64,000 nt of DNA from Omphiscola glabra (lineage: Eukaryota; Mollusca; Gastropoda; Lymnaeidae): the NCBI GenBank assembly GCA_964017045.1, contig OZ024801.1, positions 31,096,049-31,160,048 on the forward strand. The letters are read 5' to 3'. Shown here piece after piece: positions 1 through 10,429 of the stretch. Under the pieces are notes generated by a model. That model was not told the origin of the DNA. It saw only the letters and a program-made list of their open reading frames with translations, and searched no databases. Every line of letters starts with the position of its first letter. Position 1 is the stretch's first letter. The position numbers were made by a program, and so were the translations under genes.

Positions 1-440
1 TATCAAACGTTAACAAAGATATGATATGACTAATTCTGCGCAGCTCTAGAAAACTTCCTTGCAAAGCATGTTAATGTGATTTTCCATAGTTAGTGTTCTG
101 TTTAGGTAGACACCCAGGTTTCGCACTGTTTGAGCAAACACAATCTGCATACTTCAGAGAGTAAGTGACGGTGTATTGTTGTTGTTGTTTTTTTTACATA
201 TTTTAGCTTTTGAGCGGTAGCAATGGGGGATCAGCTCGGTCTTTTCATCGTTTAATTTTGAGCTTGTTTATGGTCATCCAGTGCTTAACTGACTCCACTG
301 TCTTCTGTGTCATACTAAGAAGATGAGGGAACTGAGATGGGATTATGGATTTCTGAAGTTGGTTATCATCCGCGAACATGTGATATAGCATGTCAAACTG
401 CTTGATCACTGCACCCAGGGGCTGAACGTACATAGTGAGA
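1..440 (-). pseudogene. Non-LTR retrotransposon reverse transcriptase fragment
   Basis: Read on the minus strand, 245-433 carries the reverse transcriptase active-site box FADD (in YHMFADDNQL), followed by a SVKHWMTINKLK stretch typical of Jockey/CR1-like LINE polymerases. A one-base frameshift near 250 moves the match into the neighbouring frame (NDEKTELI). Further downstream, around 40-120, the motif VRNLGVYLNRTLTMENHI matches the usual RT continuation. The frame is therefore broken at least once and has further stops, so the copy is dead. The 5' side stops abruptly at an A-rich run near 440-455 and the 3' side leaves the window. The family call is from recognised motifs; the exact clade is uncertain. 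Confidence 0.8.
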
Positions 441-779
441 TGCTTTTTTTTTTTTTAGTTTCGATGTCGTAGTTAAAGCAAGACACCAATTATTTATGTC
501 ATGTGCGAAGTGCGAACCCTTCACATTACGTGTCTCAAGTCCAAAGAGAGACGACCGACGGTATAGAAATGTATAATGTGATTCATTTGTTGTAAGTAAG
601 CATGGCGCTGGGATTAGCTGTGTTTTTGCATCGTGCGTGTGTAGTGTATAAACATAGTGTGTTAGTTGATCGTGCGTGTGTAGTGTATAAACATTGTGTG
701 TAAGTGGAGGCGTGAAAAACCTAACCCTAAAACATATGAAATTATCGGAACAAAGAAATCAGTTTCGTATTATTTCTTG
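441..779. other. No gene seen; short GT-rich direct repeat
   Basis: No convincing coding frame. A stretch beginning atcgtgcgtgtgtagtgtat occurs twice, near 631-656 and 668-693. This may be flank or remnant sequence of the neighbouring transposon relics. Confidence 0.5.
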
Positions 780-1554
780 AAAGCTACGGACAATCTCTCA
801 GCGAAATGCATTAGATGTCGCAAAATATTTAAACATTGGGAGGCACAACTTCAGGCCTTCACACTCATTTAAAGGCTGCACATTCCACAGTCTTGAAAGA
901 TGTCGCCGTCTCTGGTACCGGTATTCCAAGAGCATTGATTTCTAGGCATCTTGTTTTAAAATTGCCGCCGACACAGAAGACGAAAAGCCAAGAAATAAAG
1001 CAAATTATCGGACTATTTTTTCAAGTTCAAACAGCTTAGAAGAAACAGTTTCTCGTGTGGAGGCTTTAGATCAGGGGTCTACACACAGAGCCACTTTTCA
1101 ACTTTTAGAGGACACTTTCTCCTTCAATGTGGAAGATGACCCACACCTTTTTGCGCTTTAAATGGAACCGATTGATCTTCAGTGCAATTCTGAACTCAAG
1201 GCTAAGTTCAAGGAGGTGAATGGAAAACAGACAAGCTTGGACAAGTTATAAGAGAATTGCCCTCCACATTCCCTGAGATTCCCCAGTTGTTCAATCGGAT
1301 CACGTGCCATTTTGGGAGTACCCAACAAGTCAAAGTTCAGGTCAAAACTCACTGATGTGCATCTGCAGGCTATACCGAGAGTCTCGGCTGCCTTCACACT
1401 CTAGAAATTGCATGATAGCCTAAGGTCTACTCCTACGACCTGTGTAGGGTATGAGCGGGTGTTCTCTTCATCAGGTTACTTGTGTAACCATTCGCGGTCA
1501 GAGTTAAGCGATCAAACATTAGACATGTTGTCATTTTACAAACTCATTATTTAA
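780..1554 (+). pseudogene. Broken hAT-family transposase relic (BED finger to dimerisation tail)
   Basis: Three parts of hAT transposases are visible on the plus strand. Near 800-880 a BED-type zinc finger reads CIRCRKIF and then, after a one-base shift, GGTTSGLHTHLKAAH, giving the Cys2...His2 pattern. Around 1160-1400 is EPIDLQCNSELKAKF and, in another frame, NKSKFRSKLTDVHLQAI, which resembles the C-terminal part of ZBED5/GTF2IRD2-like transposases. At 1450-1554 is YERVFSSSGYLCNHSRSELS followed by DQTLDMLSFYKL, the classic hAT dimerisation motif of ZBED1-like proteins. The large catalytic core is missing, and stops and frameshifts separate the parts. The two C-terminal segments look like different hAT lineages, so this may be a composite of two insertions. 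Confidence 0.75.
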
Positions 1555-1796
1555 ATTTGACCAAAGATTCAAACAACACAATTTATTTTCATGTTTGATT
1601 AACAAAACTATTTAAATTAAATAATTAAGAATATTATTTTTTTTCGGTTGATTAATGTATGAAGCTAGACATTTGTGTAATAGTTAAACGCTTATTAGAA
1701 ATCAAAATGTGATTATTTTTCTGAATGTTTTTATTTCATTGATAAATTGTCACCTCTAATCTCGACGAAAAATTATATAAATATTGATTCTAGATA

Positions 1797-2160
1797 CGCA
1801 GCCCTGAGAAAGCTGCTCCTAGGCAACCGTCTCGTGCCAGCTACTTCGCAAACTAGTTGCGGGGTGGAAACCCACTGTAGAACCCCATTTAAAGGTCGTC
1901 CGACGCTTCCCCGGGGTGGGTGGGGGATTATATTAGGACGTAAATTTACCATCCCGACTCCTAGGAAAGTCGATCGTGTGCACTGTGTGTATGCGCACTG
2001 TGTGTATGCGCACTGCCGGACCGATCGGGTGTCCTTGAGTTGGGGCGGCCTCCAGCAGAACCCGATCGAGCGGACTAGGGTGGGGGCTGCGCTGACAAAG
2101 GGACATCTCCAAAGTGCCGCTTCGCAGCCCGATACACGGGCGTAAATAGGGGGGGGGGTG
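1797..2160. other. GC-rich island of unknown origin
   Basis: About 360 bases are clearly richer in G+C than the AT-rich flanks, with several CpG-containing stretches and a short duplicated gtgtatgcgcactg motif near 1985-2015. A plus-strand frame is open through most of it (1747-2145), but its translation has no domain I recognise. The segment ends in a run of G at 2149-2158. It could be a promoter-like CpG island or the GC-rich end of a retroelement; I cannot decide. Confidence 0.45.
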
Positions 2161-2339
2161 CTTTGGGGAGGTCTTAAGGAGCTAATGCGCGAAGACCCGC
2201 TGATGCCATCTCCTAATGTGATATATATATATAAATATTGAAAATAGCAAATATATCGGGATTCCAGTATCGTAAATCTTTAATATAGAAAATCCCGGTT
2301 TTGTTCAAAGGGACCGGTATTGCGACCCTTACTACAAAC

Positions 2340-3178
2340 AGTCCTACAAACTATCTGCCGGCCTTTAGATCTACAAACTATCTTCCGGCCTTTAAATCTA
2401 CAAACTATCTGCCGGCCTTTAAATCTACAAACTATCTGCCGGCCTTTAAATCTACAAACTATCTGCCGGCCTTTAAATCTACAAACTACCTGCCGGCCTT
2501 TAAATCTACAAACTATCTGCCGGCCTTTAAATCTACAAACTATCTGCCGGCCTTTAAATCTACAAACTATCTGCCGGCCTTTAAATCTACAAACTATCTG
2601 CCGGCCTTTAAATCTACAAACTACCTGCCGGCCTTTAAATCTACAAACTACCTGCCGGCATTTAAATCTACAAACTACCTGCCGGCCTTTAAATCTACAA
2701 ATACCTGCCGGCCTTTAAATCTACAAACTACCTGCCGGCCTTTAAATCTACAAACTACCTGCCGGCCATTAAATCTACAAACTACCTGCCGGCCTTTAAA
2801 TCTACAAACTACCTGCCGGCCTTTAAATCTACAAACTACCTGCCGGCCTTTAAATCTACAAATACCTGCCGGCCTTTAAATCTACAAACTACCTGCCGGC
2901 CTTTAAATCTACAAACTACCTGCCGGCCTTTAAATCTACAAACTACCTGCCGGCCTTTAAATCTACAAACTATCTGCCGGCCTTTAAATCTACAAACTAT
3001 CTGCCGGCCTTTAAATCTACAAACTATCTGCCGGCCTTTAAATCTACAAACTATCTGCCGGCCATTAAATCTACAAACTATCTGCCGGCCTTTAAATCTA
3101 CAAACTATCTGCCGGCCTTTAAATCTACAAACTATCTGCCGGCCATTAAATCTACAAACTATCTGCCGGCCATTAAAT
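2340..3178. repeat. 27-bp minisatellite, about 31 copies
   Basis: Tandem units begin ctacaaactatctgccggcc and have period 27. Variation is mostly tat/tac and ctttaaat/cattaaat, and two units lack one or two bases. Because 27 is nine codons, frames stay open on both strands, giving a false STNYLPAFK-type repeat protein. No start context or homology supports a gene. Confidence 0.95.
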
Positions 3179-3599
3179 AAAGGTCCGCAGACAGTCTTAC
3201 ACCATACCCGTGAATATTTATTTATTAATATAATCTTCCCCTCCCCCCAGCCCAAAGAGAAAAATTTAACCTTTTTCAACTCAGTTAAGACGTCAAGCAT
3301 GAAAGCTAGCTGCCTGACTGCCTTTGATTTGACTCAGTACACTTAATATAAAACACATGGAGTGGGGGATGGTTTTTTAGAAGGAAGCATGATGAACCAG
3401 AAGCAATATAAGATGTATCAGAGATTATTTTTTTAGTGTCCTACGTGAAAATATATTATATGTTCTATTATTCGACCCCCCCCCCCAAACCAAAACAAAC
3501 AAACAAACAAAGAAAGAAAACGTAACAAATTCTGTTAAGGGGAAAATGTTCTTTTTAATAATATGGTCAAACAAACCGTGACACATGTCTCACATTTGG

Positions 3600-3958
3600 G
3601 GGAAGACTGATCAAATGACAGACACGTTATGAAGGTCTGATTTGTGGAGACTGATCAAATGATAGACACGTTATGAAGGTCTGATTTGTGGAGACTGATC
3701 AAATGAAAAACACGTTATGAAGGTCTGATTTGTGGAGACTGATCAAATGACAGACACGTTATGAAGGTCTGATTTGTGGAGACTGATCAAATGACAGACA
3801 CGTTATGAAGGTCTGATTTGTGGAGACTGATTGAATGACAGTCAGTCACGTTATGAAGGTCTGCGTTGTGGAGACTGATCAAATGACAGACACGTTATGA
3901 AGGTCTGATTTGTGGAGACTGATTGAATGACAGTCAGTCACGTTATGAAGGTCTGCTT
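3600..3958. repeat. 44-bp minisatellite, about 8 copies
   Basis: Units begin gactgatcaaatgacagaca and have period about 44. Two units carry the variant gattgaatgacagtcagtca, which adds a few bases. These two variant units are spaced by an ordinary unit, suggesting duplication of blocks. Confidence 0.9.
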
Positions 3959-4357
3959 TGCTTCTTTTGAACGTATTTCTCTATTGTTATAAAGCAACAT
4001 TGTATTTGACGCGCCGAAACCCGATAAACTAAAGAATTATGAAATCTTTATATAAAAAGATAACCAACAACGTATCATTAGACCGATACACAGCATATGG
4101 TACAAAAGTACAATTTTATTTTAAAAATTATTTAAATGACTTCTTTAAAAAATGTCACCAGAGAAACTTAGTAGAGCCTGTTTTTAAACAAGAAAAATTT
4201 ACATGTTATATGATGCGGAAAATTCAATCAACTTTATAAAATCTAATTTTGTATCTACATTTTTTTTTGTGTATTTTTAAATGTCACTTTGAGTATACCA
4301 AGAAAGTCGTTCCGTTTTGGTCTCACCTGGCCTCGTCCTTGATTTAACTTAACAATT
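3959..4357. other. No gene seen; AT-rich
   Basis: A 66-codon plus-strand frame (4039-4239) is lysine- and asparagine-rich, with no recognised motif, and is probably chance. This is the 3' flank of the Hsp70-like gene on the minus strand; no AATAAA signal stood out. Confidence 0.5.
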
Positions 4358-6190
4358 TTAAACAACGTTCCCCTCACGAGGTTCACTCTGATGACTCGAC
4401 TTGTCGTCGCCTTGCATCCTCGCCAAGGAGGGCGAGTAAGTATGCAGTAATTGCTTGAGCCATTTCATCCCAACGGCCCATGGGCTGTGGGACGTAATGG
4501 TGTCTGAGGCCGAGAGTTTGTCGCAAGCCGGCTTCGGAGCGTAGTCGTAGTTCTCCAGCTGGTAGTCGGCGGAGGCGAGCTGAGATTGGCTGGTGTCTCT
4601 GCATCGTTCCCAATGCCACGCAAAGCTTTTGAAAAATGCCTTGCTCGTGATGTAGGTATTATTGTCCCATGCCTGAATCTGTATATGGTTGAACTTTGTG
4701 GTGCTCATGTCCTGCACCGTCACGTACAGGACTCCTTCGACCCTGATGTCGAAAGTAACTTGGAGTCGCGGGACGCCCCGGGGGGCAGGGGAGATCCCCG
4801 TCAGGCCGATCTCGCCGATTAGATCGTTGTCCTTCGCCGTGCTGCTCTCCCCTTTGAACACGCGTACGATGACCCCAGACTGGTTGTCCGAGTGGGTGGA
4901 AAACGTCAGTGACGTCACATTGGGTATTCTCTGGTCCATGTGTATCACTGTTGACATAGCCCCGCTTGCCATCTCGATGCCCAAAGAGACTGTAGCATTG
5001 CATGCCATCATCCATTCATCGATGTGGTCAAGTGACTCGAGCGACTCGGCAAGCATCGCGGCCCCATACACAACGGCTTCATCGGGGTCCATCGATGTGT
5101 TTGGCGCTTTCCCGTTGAAGAAATCCGTTAACAGCTTCCGCACTTTCGGGATGCGGGTAGAGCCCCCGACAAGGACGACATCGTCAATCTTTGTCTTGTC
5201 CAGCTTGGTGGCCATCAGGAAAGACTCCACCGATGCAATGGTCGACTCGAACAAGTCGTCGCAAAGATCCTCGAATGTGTCTCTTGATACATTGATACAA
5301 AAATCGATGCCCTCGATCAGCGAGGGAATCTCAATGGAAGCCTCCGTGCTGCTGGACAGTGTTTTCTTGGCTAGCTCGCAAGCCGTCTTCAGGCGCCAAA
5401 TTGCGTTGGAATTTTTACTTATGTCTTTGTTGTGTTTCCTGGTGAACTCCTGCAAGCAATGTGCCACCAGGCGATTGTCGAAGTCTTCACCGCCAAGATG
5501 AGCACCGCCCGACGTGGCTTTCACGTCACCGATATAACCACCAGTGATTGGGACAACGCTCACTTCGAAGGTTCCAGCACCAAGATTAAAGATTAAAACA
5601 TTTGTATTGCCCAGCGGACGCACATAATGGAGGTAGGCGACAATTACAGCTTCCTGCTCGATTTCCATCCTCAAAACATTCAGGCCAGCAATGGTGCCGG
5701 CTTTTTCAATGGCCTCTCGCTGGAGATAGTTGTAATGTCCTGGGACTGTGATGACAGCGTCCTTGACCTTCTCACCAATGACAGCCTCGGTGGTCTCCTT
5801 CATCTTCGCGAGGATCACCGCGGTGATTTCCTCGGGCGGTAACAGCGTTGTTTCCCCCCCACACTCCACACTTACCCTCGGTTGTTCTTTGAAATTGACG
5901 ACATTGAAAGGCCAGTGTTCAATACCCCTTTGGACTTCTGCATCGTTGAACTTACGGCCCATGAGCCTCTTCACCCCGTAGACGGTGTTTTTTACGTTGA
6001 ACGCCGCTTGATTCTTTGCGGCGGCGCCGATGAGCCTCCCCGCGTCCGTGAAGCTGACCCAGCTCGGGGTCGTCCTGCTGTCCTGGTCGTCTGCCAAGAT
6101 TTCAACCTTGCCGTTCAGGCAGATTGCGACGCGGCACGAATGAGTCCCTAGATCGATGCCGATCGCAGGGCATTTGCGACCGTACCTATT
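4358..6190 (-). CDS. Divergent Hsp70-like chaperone, main coding exon
   Basis: The minus strand encodes about 610 residues without interruption that align along an Hsp70. The N-terminal phosphate loop GIDLGT is near 6150, VKRLMGRKF near 6000, VPGHY near 5740, NLGAGTFEVS near 5580, GGEDFDNR near 5490 and VLVGGSTRIPK near 5175. The substrate-domain stretch PAPRGVPRLQVTFDI is near 4770. The aspartate of the canonical DLGGGTFDVS box is Asn here and its second Gly is Ala. The NEPTAAAIAYG helix has become IEQEAVIVAY, so ATP hydrolysis may be weak or lost. The lid is short and the C-terminal EEVD is absent, the protein ending GNVV. No ATG precedes the GIDLGT region in frame. The frame reaches an AG at 6191-6192 (minus strand ...acaatag), so an upstream exon is likely and the 5' boundary given is that acceptor. 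A processed copy that gained an upstream exon, or a decaying paralogue, are alternatives. Confidence 0.85.
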   Translation of the reverse strand, partial: NRYGRKCPAIGIDLGTHSCRVAICLNGKVEILADDQDSRTTPSWVSFTDAGRLIGAAAKNQAAFNVKNTVYGVKRLMGRKFNDAEVQRGIEHWPFNVVNFKEQPRVSVECGGETTLLPPEEITAVILAKMKETTEAVIGEKVKDAVITVPGHYNYLQREAIEKAGTIAGLNVLRMEIEQEAVIVAYLHYVRPLGNTNVLIFNLGAGTFEVSVVPITGGYIGDVKATSGGAHLGGEDFDNRLVAHCLQEFTRKHNKDISKNSNAIWRLKTACELAKKTLSSSTEASIEIPSLIEGIDFCINVSRDTFEDLCDDLFESTIASVESFLMATKLDKTKIDDVVLVGGSTRIPKVRKLLTDFFNGKAPNTSMDPDEAVVYGAAMLAESLESLDHIDEWMMACNATVSLGIEMASGAMSTVIHMDQRIPNVTSLTFSTHSDNQSGVIVRVFKGESSTAKDNDLIGEIGLTGISPAPRGVPRLQVTFDIRVEGVLYVTVQDMSTTKFNHIQIQAWDNNTYITSKAFFKSFAWHWERCRDTSQSQLASADYQLENYDYAPKPACDKLSASDTITSHSPWAVGMKWLKQLLHTYSPSLARMQGDDKSSHQSEPREGNVV

Positions 6191-6194
6191 CTAT

Positions 6195-6715
6195 TGTGGA
6201 GAAATGGGTAGAGGAATTTGTAGAGAAATGGGTGGAGAAATGGGTTGAAAAATGGGTGGAGAAATGGGTAGAGAAATGTGTAGAGAAATGTGATAAGAAA
6301 TAGGTTGAAAATGGGTATAGAAATGGGTAGAAAAATTGGTAGAGAAATTAGTAGAGAAATTAGTAGAAAAATGGGTGGAAAATGGTTAGAAAATGGGTAG
6401 AGAAATGAGTAGAGAAATAGGTAGAGAAATGGGTAGAGAAATTGGTAAAGAAATGGTAGAGAAATGAGTAAAGAAATGGGTTGGAAAAGTTATGGGTAGA
6501 GAAGTGGTTAGTGAAATGGTTAGAGAAATGAGTGGACAAATGGGTAGAGAAATGGGTTGAAAATGGGTATAGAAGTGTGTAGAGAAATTGGTATAGAAAT
6601 TGATAAAGTTATGGGTAGAGAAGTGGTTAGAGAAATGGGTAGATAAATAGGTAGAGAAATGAATGGAGAAATGGGTAGAGAAAGTGGGTAGAGAAAGCGG
6701 TAGAGTAGAGGTTAC
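6195..6715. repeat. Degenerate ~12-bp repeat, possible intron of the Hsp70-like gene
   Basis: Irregular tandem copies of gtagagaaatgg with many single-base and length changes. On the minus strand this is a pyrimidine-rich tract directly before the putative splice acceptor at 6191-6192. The minus-strand frames rich in Ser-Thr-His-Phe are translations of this repeat. Confidence 0.85.
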
Positions 6716-6719
6716 AGAC

Positions 6720-6824
6720 CCAGCGAGCGTCCATGGTGTCATCACCGAACACTTCTTTCATATCCTCAGGCGTCAACACCGGCTGATGTAACTCGACCTT
6801 TTTAACAGAAGATTTGAATCTCAA
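6720..6824 (-). CDS. Possible upstream exon of the Hsp70-like gene
   Basis: An ATG-started minus-strand segment of 35 codons reads MRFKSSVKKVELHQPVLTPE and continues DMKEVFGDDTMDARW, then meets gtctgt, a weak donor candidate. Splicing from here to the acceptor before 6190 would keep the reading frame (phase 0) and supply the missing ATG. The composition is non-repetitive and gene-like, unlike the repeat beside it. It is not a known part of Hsp70, so this is a structural inference only. Confidence 0.35.
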
Positions 6825-6829
6825 CTTGT

Positions 6830-7118
6830 CAAAGTTGTTACAACAGCAAATTTAGTCTGTATTTATTTCCTTAGATTTATTCGGTTGATATGGAAGCTTC
6901 TTTCTTTATTTATTTTTTTAGTTATTATTTTTTAATAATTTTTTGGTCGCTTTTACATTATACTTAATGAGAGTTTCTCTGTGTTAAAAAATTCAACCCT
7001 TAATATTTTTTTTGTCTTTCTATAAATATATAAATCTATAAATAATATGTAAACATAATCCCCACCCACCCCACCTATATTTCTTTGTAGAAGAACCGCA
7101 AAGATTTTGTCTCTTAAT
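6830..7118. other. No gene seen; AT-rich
   Basis: Long T and A runs and no coding frame of note. If the upstream exon above is real, the promoter of the Hsp70-like gene would lie here, but I saw no clear heat-shock element cluster or TATA box to mark it. Confidence 0.4.
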
Positions 7119-7400
7119 TGCATGTTATGATTCTCATATGGTTATACCGAGTGGTGTTTGTACAATACTTAGCATGTTATGATTCTCATATGCTTATAAC
7201 GAGTTGTGTGTGTACAATACTTAGCATGTTATGATTCTCATATGCTTATAACGAGTTGTGTGTGTACAATACTTAGCATGTTATGATTCTCATATGCTTA
7301 TAACGAGTTGTGTGTGTACAATACTTAGCATGCTGTGATTCTCATATCGTTATACCGAGTGGCACTAGCATGAGCTCTGTGTGTGTACAATACTTAGAAC
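7119..7400. repeat. ~52-bp minisatellite, about 5 copies
   Basis: Units begin gcatgttatgattctcatat and end gtgtacaatactta. The three central copies are nearly identical, and the outer ones are diverged, one carrying a 10-base insertion. Confidence 0.9.
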
Positions 7401-7464
7401 CTTTGTCATCATCGACCCGTAGTTTACAGTTTGGCAAAAACTATTGAAACATGTCAGCAATGTT

Positions 7465-7605
7465 TTAGAGCACTAAAATCACTTGTACCCCTAGTATCAC
7501 TATTATCACTTAAATCACTAGTATCACAAGTATCACTTGTATCAACACTATCACTTGTATCGCTAGTATCACTGGTATTACTAGTATTATTAGTATCACT
7601 TGCTT
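7465..7605. repeat. Degenerate 9-bp TATCACTAG-type repeat
   Basis: Imperfect tandem copies of (ag)tatcact and relatives, such as atcactagtatcacaagta. Low-complexity sequence without coding value. Confidence 0.75.
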
Positions 7606-7935
7606 AAAATTTAGCATCAGTTGATTCTTCTTATTATTATTAGAAGTTTTCTATAGCGTTGTACACCAGCCTAGGGCTGGGCTCACCACGCTGTCCATAC
7701 AATTTAACAAACACAATCATGCACTTAAAAATTAACATACATTAATTAAATAAAACAAAAAAAATGTGTATTCACTCCAACCATTCCATTAACTATTTAA
7801 TTGTCAAGCCATGGACGACACCCAGCAGCATCGCTTATCGGTCAGAGGGGGGATTCAGTCAGGATAGTAGAGTTTAAAGAGATGAGTTTTGAGTGCAGTT
7901 TTGAAGGATGTGTTGGTTGGTATATTGCGGATGTG
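7606..7935. other. No gene seen
   Basis: Mixed sequence with an (att)n-like start. No open frame or RNA gene recognised. Confidence 0.4.
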
Positions 7936-7939
7936 ATCC

Positions 7940-8135
7940 CTTTAAGTTGAGTTTATAGTAGACGTGGTAATCAGAATATTTACTTACACTAGACGTAGTA
8001 ATCAGAAGATTTACAGTAGACGTGGTAATCAGAAGATTTACTTACAGTAGACGTAGTAATCAGAAGATTTATAGTAGACGTGGCAATCAAAAGATTTACT
8101 TACACAAGACGTGGTAATCAGAAGATTTTCTTATA
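7940..8135. repeat. ~31-bp minisatellite with relatives at 9262-9370
   Basis: Units of the type gtagacgtggtaatcagaag, some followed by atttacttaca and some shortened. Three diverged units (cagcagacaaggtaatcaga) lie at 9262-9370, on the far side of a dispersed repeat. This suggests the array was once larger or was split by insertion. Confidence 0.8.
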
Positions 8136-8194
8136 GTGCCTCATTCTGGTATTATCTCATTCTTATGTTTTTTTTCGTGCCCGAGTTTTTTAAA

Positions 8195-8525
8195 AGAACA
8201 AGTACATCCCGAATCAGTGGCAAAGGAACCGGGGTGTGGAGGGGGCGCTCCGCCCCTGGCGACACTTTTTCGTTTTATCGGATGGGGAGGGGCGAATGTT
8301 TGGACAAATTAAGAGGTTTTTTTTTTTGAAGGCACTGAAACCTTTGTTCGAGTCGGGATGCATTGCCCTTCGTAAGCACCTGACCGAAATACAAATTTGA
8401 ACTGGATGAGAGACATTTTGCATAGCCCAAGATGAAAACTTATAAGATACGGCTTGAGTGATATCATAAAGTATGGCTTTTGTTTCCCCACGGAATTCTT
8501 GTAAAAAATTAACTATGTAACTTAG
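8195..8525. repeat. Dispersed repeat, copy A
   Basis: The segment from cagtggcaaaggaaccgggg through gagggggcgct and the later gacttgagtgatatcataaa-like part is shared with 10480-10830 in the same order. Unique flanks differ, so this is a dispersed, probably transposon-derived, non-coding element. Parts recur at 58946-59120. Confidence 0.7.
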
Positions 8526-8920
8526 CAAAGCTATATATAGATATTCCTTTTTTATTTATTTCCTGAAAAACGACTCGATCATGTCATTTCATAGAAGGCT
8601 GATGTAGTGGTGGCTTACCAGTGGATCGCTCATGTTCCTGATGTCGATGTGGACGTTGAGGTGATTATCCCAAGCACGATAATTCTGGATTTACTGAGCA
8701 GCCAAACGATGTCGACGGGTGCGTAGTTCACCAGGTCGTGGATCAAAATAGAGCGAAAAGTTGTTCCTTGAGCTGAAATGAAAACAAAAGGCATGCTACG
8801 CTTGGCTCTGCTTGCCAGGTGAGGGCACCTTCGGAAGTTTACACCTGATACTACTTTGAGATTCACTGTTAAGGTGCATTTGTCGTGTCTTTTGGGGAAG
8901 GGCATGTAACTATTTTTTAA
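8526..8920. other. No gene confirmed
   Basis: A minus-strand frame (8630-9001) partly covers this stretch, but its C-terminal half is ordinary sequence and its N-terminal half is translation of the next repeat. No motif recognised. Confidence 0.4.
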
Positions 8921-9004
8921 TGTCATGTTATTTAATGTCATGTTGTTTAATGTCATGTTTTTTAATGTCATGTTTTTTAATGTCATGTTATTTAATGTCA
9001 TGTT
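8921..9004. repeat. 15-bp repeat, 6 copies
   Basis: Tandem tgtcatgttatttaa with single-base changes (gttgtt, gttttt). Confidence 0.9.
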
Positions 9005-9261
9005 GGTTTTTTTTTTGTTTTGCTAATGTTATGCGAAGCGCGGTGAGTCTAGCCCTTGGCTGGTGTACAGCGTTATATATGAACGCTTTAATAATAATGA
9101 TGATAATAAGTCCAAAAGTTGTTTAGATTCTTTGTGAAACATCTCCAGTGGTAATTTAAACGAGCACTGGAAGCTGGGGGGGGGGGGGGAGATTATTGCA
9201 TGTCAACAAAATAATGACGTGATTGAAAAATGACCTATTTACCGCGTTGATCCCTTTAATT
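9005..9261. other. No gene seen
   Basis: Includes a run of G at 9178-9189 and short AT-rich segments. Confidence 0.4.
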
Positions 9262-9370
9262 TAAGTTTACAGCAGACGTTGTAATCGAAAGATTTACTTA
9301 CAGCAGACAAGGTAATCAGAAGTATTTCCTACAGCAGACAAGGTACTCCGAAAATTTACTTACTGTAGAG

Positions 9371-10047
9371 TAAAAAGCTTTTTTTAAAAAAAAACATTTA
9401 ATTTGACACCAAAACTTGTATATACGAAATTATTGAATGAACAAGCGGAAGTTACATTTCCAAGACGTTGTGACGTATGTGTGTTTGTGTGCGTGTCAAT
9501 CAGCAACATTATTAGAGAGTATTCAATGACGCAATTTTTTAAAAATATTTATTTACTAACAAATGAAGTGGTTGAGTGGGACGGCACATCTATTAGTAAT
9601 ATAATATATATTTACTAGATATAGCTCGCCAAACATTGGCGACAGAAATACGTGAACTTCCCATGTACTAAAGTAACATTGACAAAACATGAACTCAGGT
9701 AACGCACATTTAAGAATCCCAATTTTTGCTACACCCCTTCCACTTTGAGACCGAATATGTACACCATACTTAAATTGGGACGATTTCATTTTCCAAATAA
9801 TCAGTGGCGTTGTTAAAAAAAAATAATTTAGCATTGTTATCGGCAATTAAAGTCTGCGCGCTACTAAACTAATTATTGAACCATTCTTTCTTTGAAACAG
9901 AGAATTGTTTGTAATATACTCTCAATAACAAATTCGCTGATTAGGAAACAGCCATAAAGAGAAGCAGTCCACGAGTCACACCAGAAGCGCATTATATAAA
10001 TATATATAAGAGATGAAATTTTAATAAATGTATCTAAGGTTGAATCA
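9371..10047. other. No gene seen; AT-rich
   Basis: Short chance frames only. The stretch ends at the simple-repeat tail of the LINE fragment that follows. Confidence 0.45.
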
Positions 10048-10290
10048 CCATCATCATCATCATCATCAGGTCCCGTAGTCCTTCGACCGTTGGGGCGCCA
10101 CAGATGACATGTACACTATTCTTCTCCATTCCTCTCGGTCTTCTGCCCTACGCATAGCATCGCCTAGTTGTAATCCCGTCCATTCTTTGATATTATCTTC
10201 CCACCTTTTTCTTTGTCTTCCTCTTCTTCTCCCTCCTCTAGTAGTGCCCTGCAAGATCTCTTTTCTAAGGTTGAATATCACCAACTAAAT
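10048..10290 (-). pseudogene. LINE 3' end: C-terminus of an endonuclease-reverse transcriptase
   Basis: On the minus strand the frame reads GRQRKRWEDNIKEWTGL, then DAMRRAEDREEWRRIV and SSVAPQRSKDYGT, ending in a stop. This is the typical tail of animal RTE-like LINE polymerases. Directly after the stop comes (atg)n, seen on the plus strand as (tca)n at 10049-10068; such microsatellite tails mark the 3' end of many LINEs. Only about 70 codons remain, so the copy is strongly 5'-truncated, with the break near 10285. Confidence 0.8.
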
Positions 10291-10429
10291 GTGGACACTT
10301 GATGCTTTCAATAACTTGCGATTATTCTCTAGTATTCGACGTCATTAGTTCTTTCAACAATAAAAATACAAACTTGGCGATATCTCAGTATCGATACACC
10401 AGTTGATTAGTAGTTTTGACGAGCGTTAT

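Noticed and set aside
2301..3300. Repeat proteins of 130-190 residues on both strands
   Set aside because: Translations of the 27-bp minisatellite, whose length is a multiple of three.
4689..5501. 270-codon plus-strand frame inside the Hsp70-like gene
   Set aside because: Antisense shadow of the minus-strand Hsp70-like coding region, which has clear family motifs.
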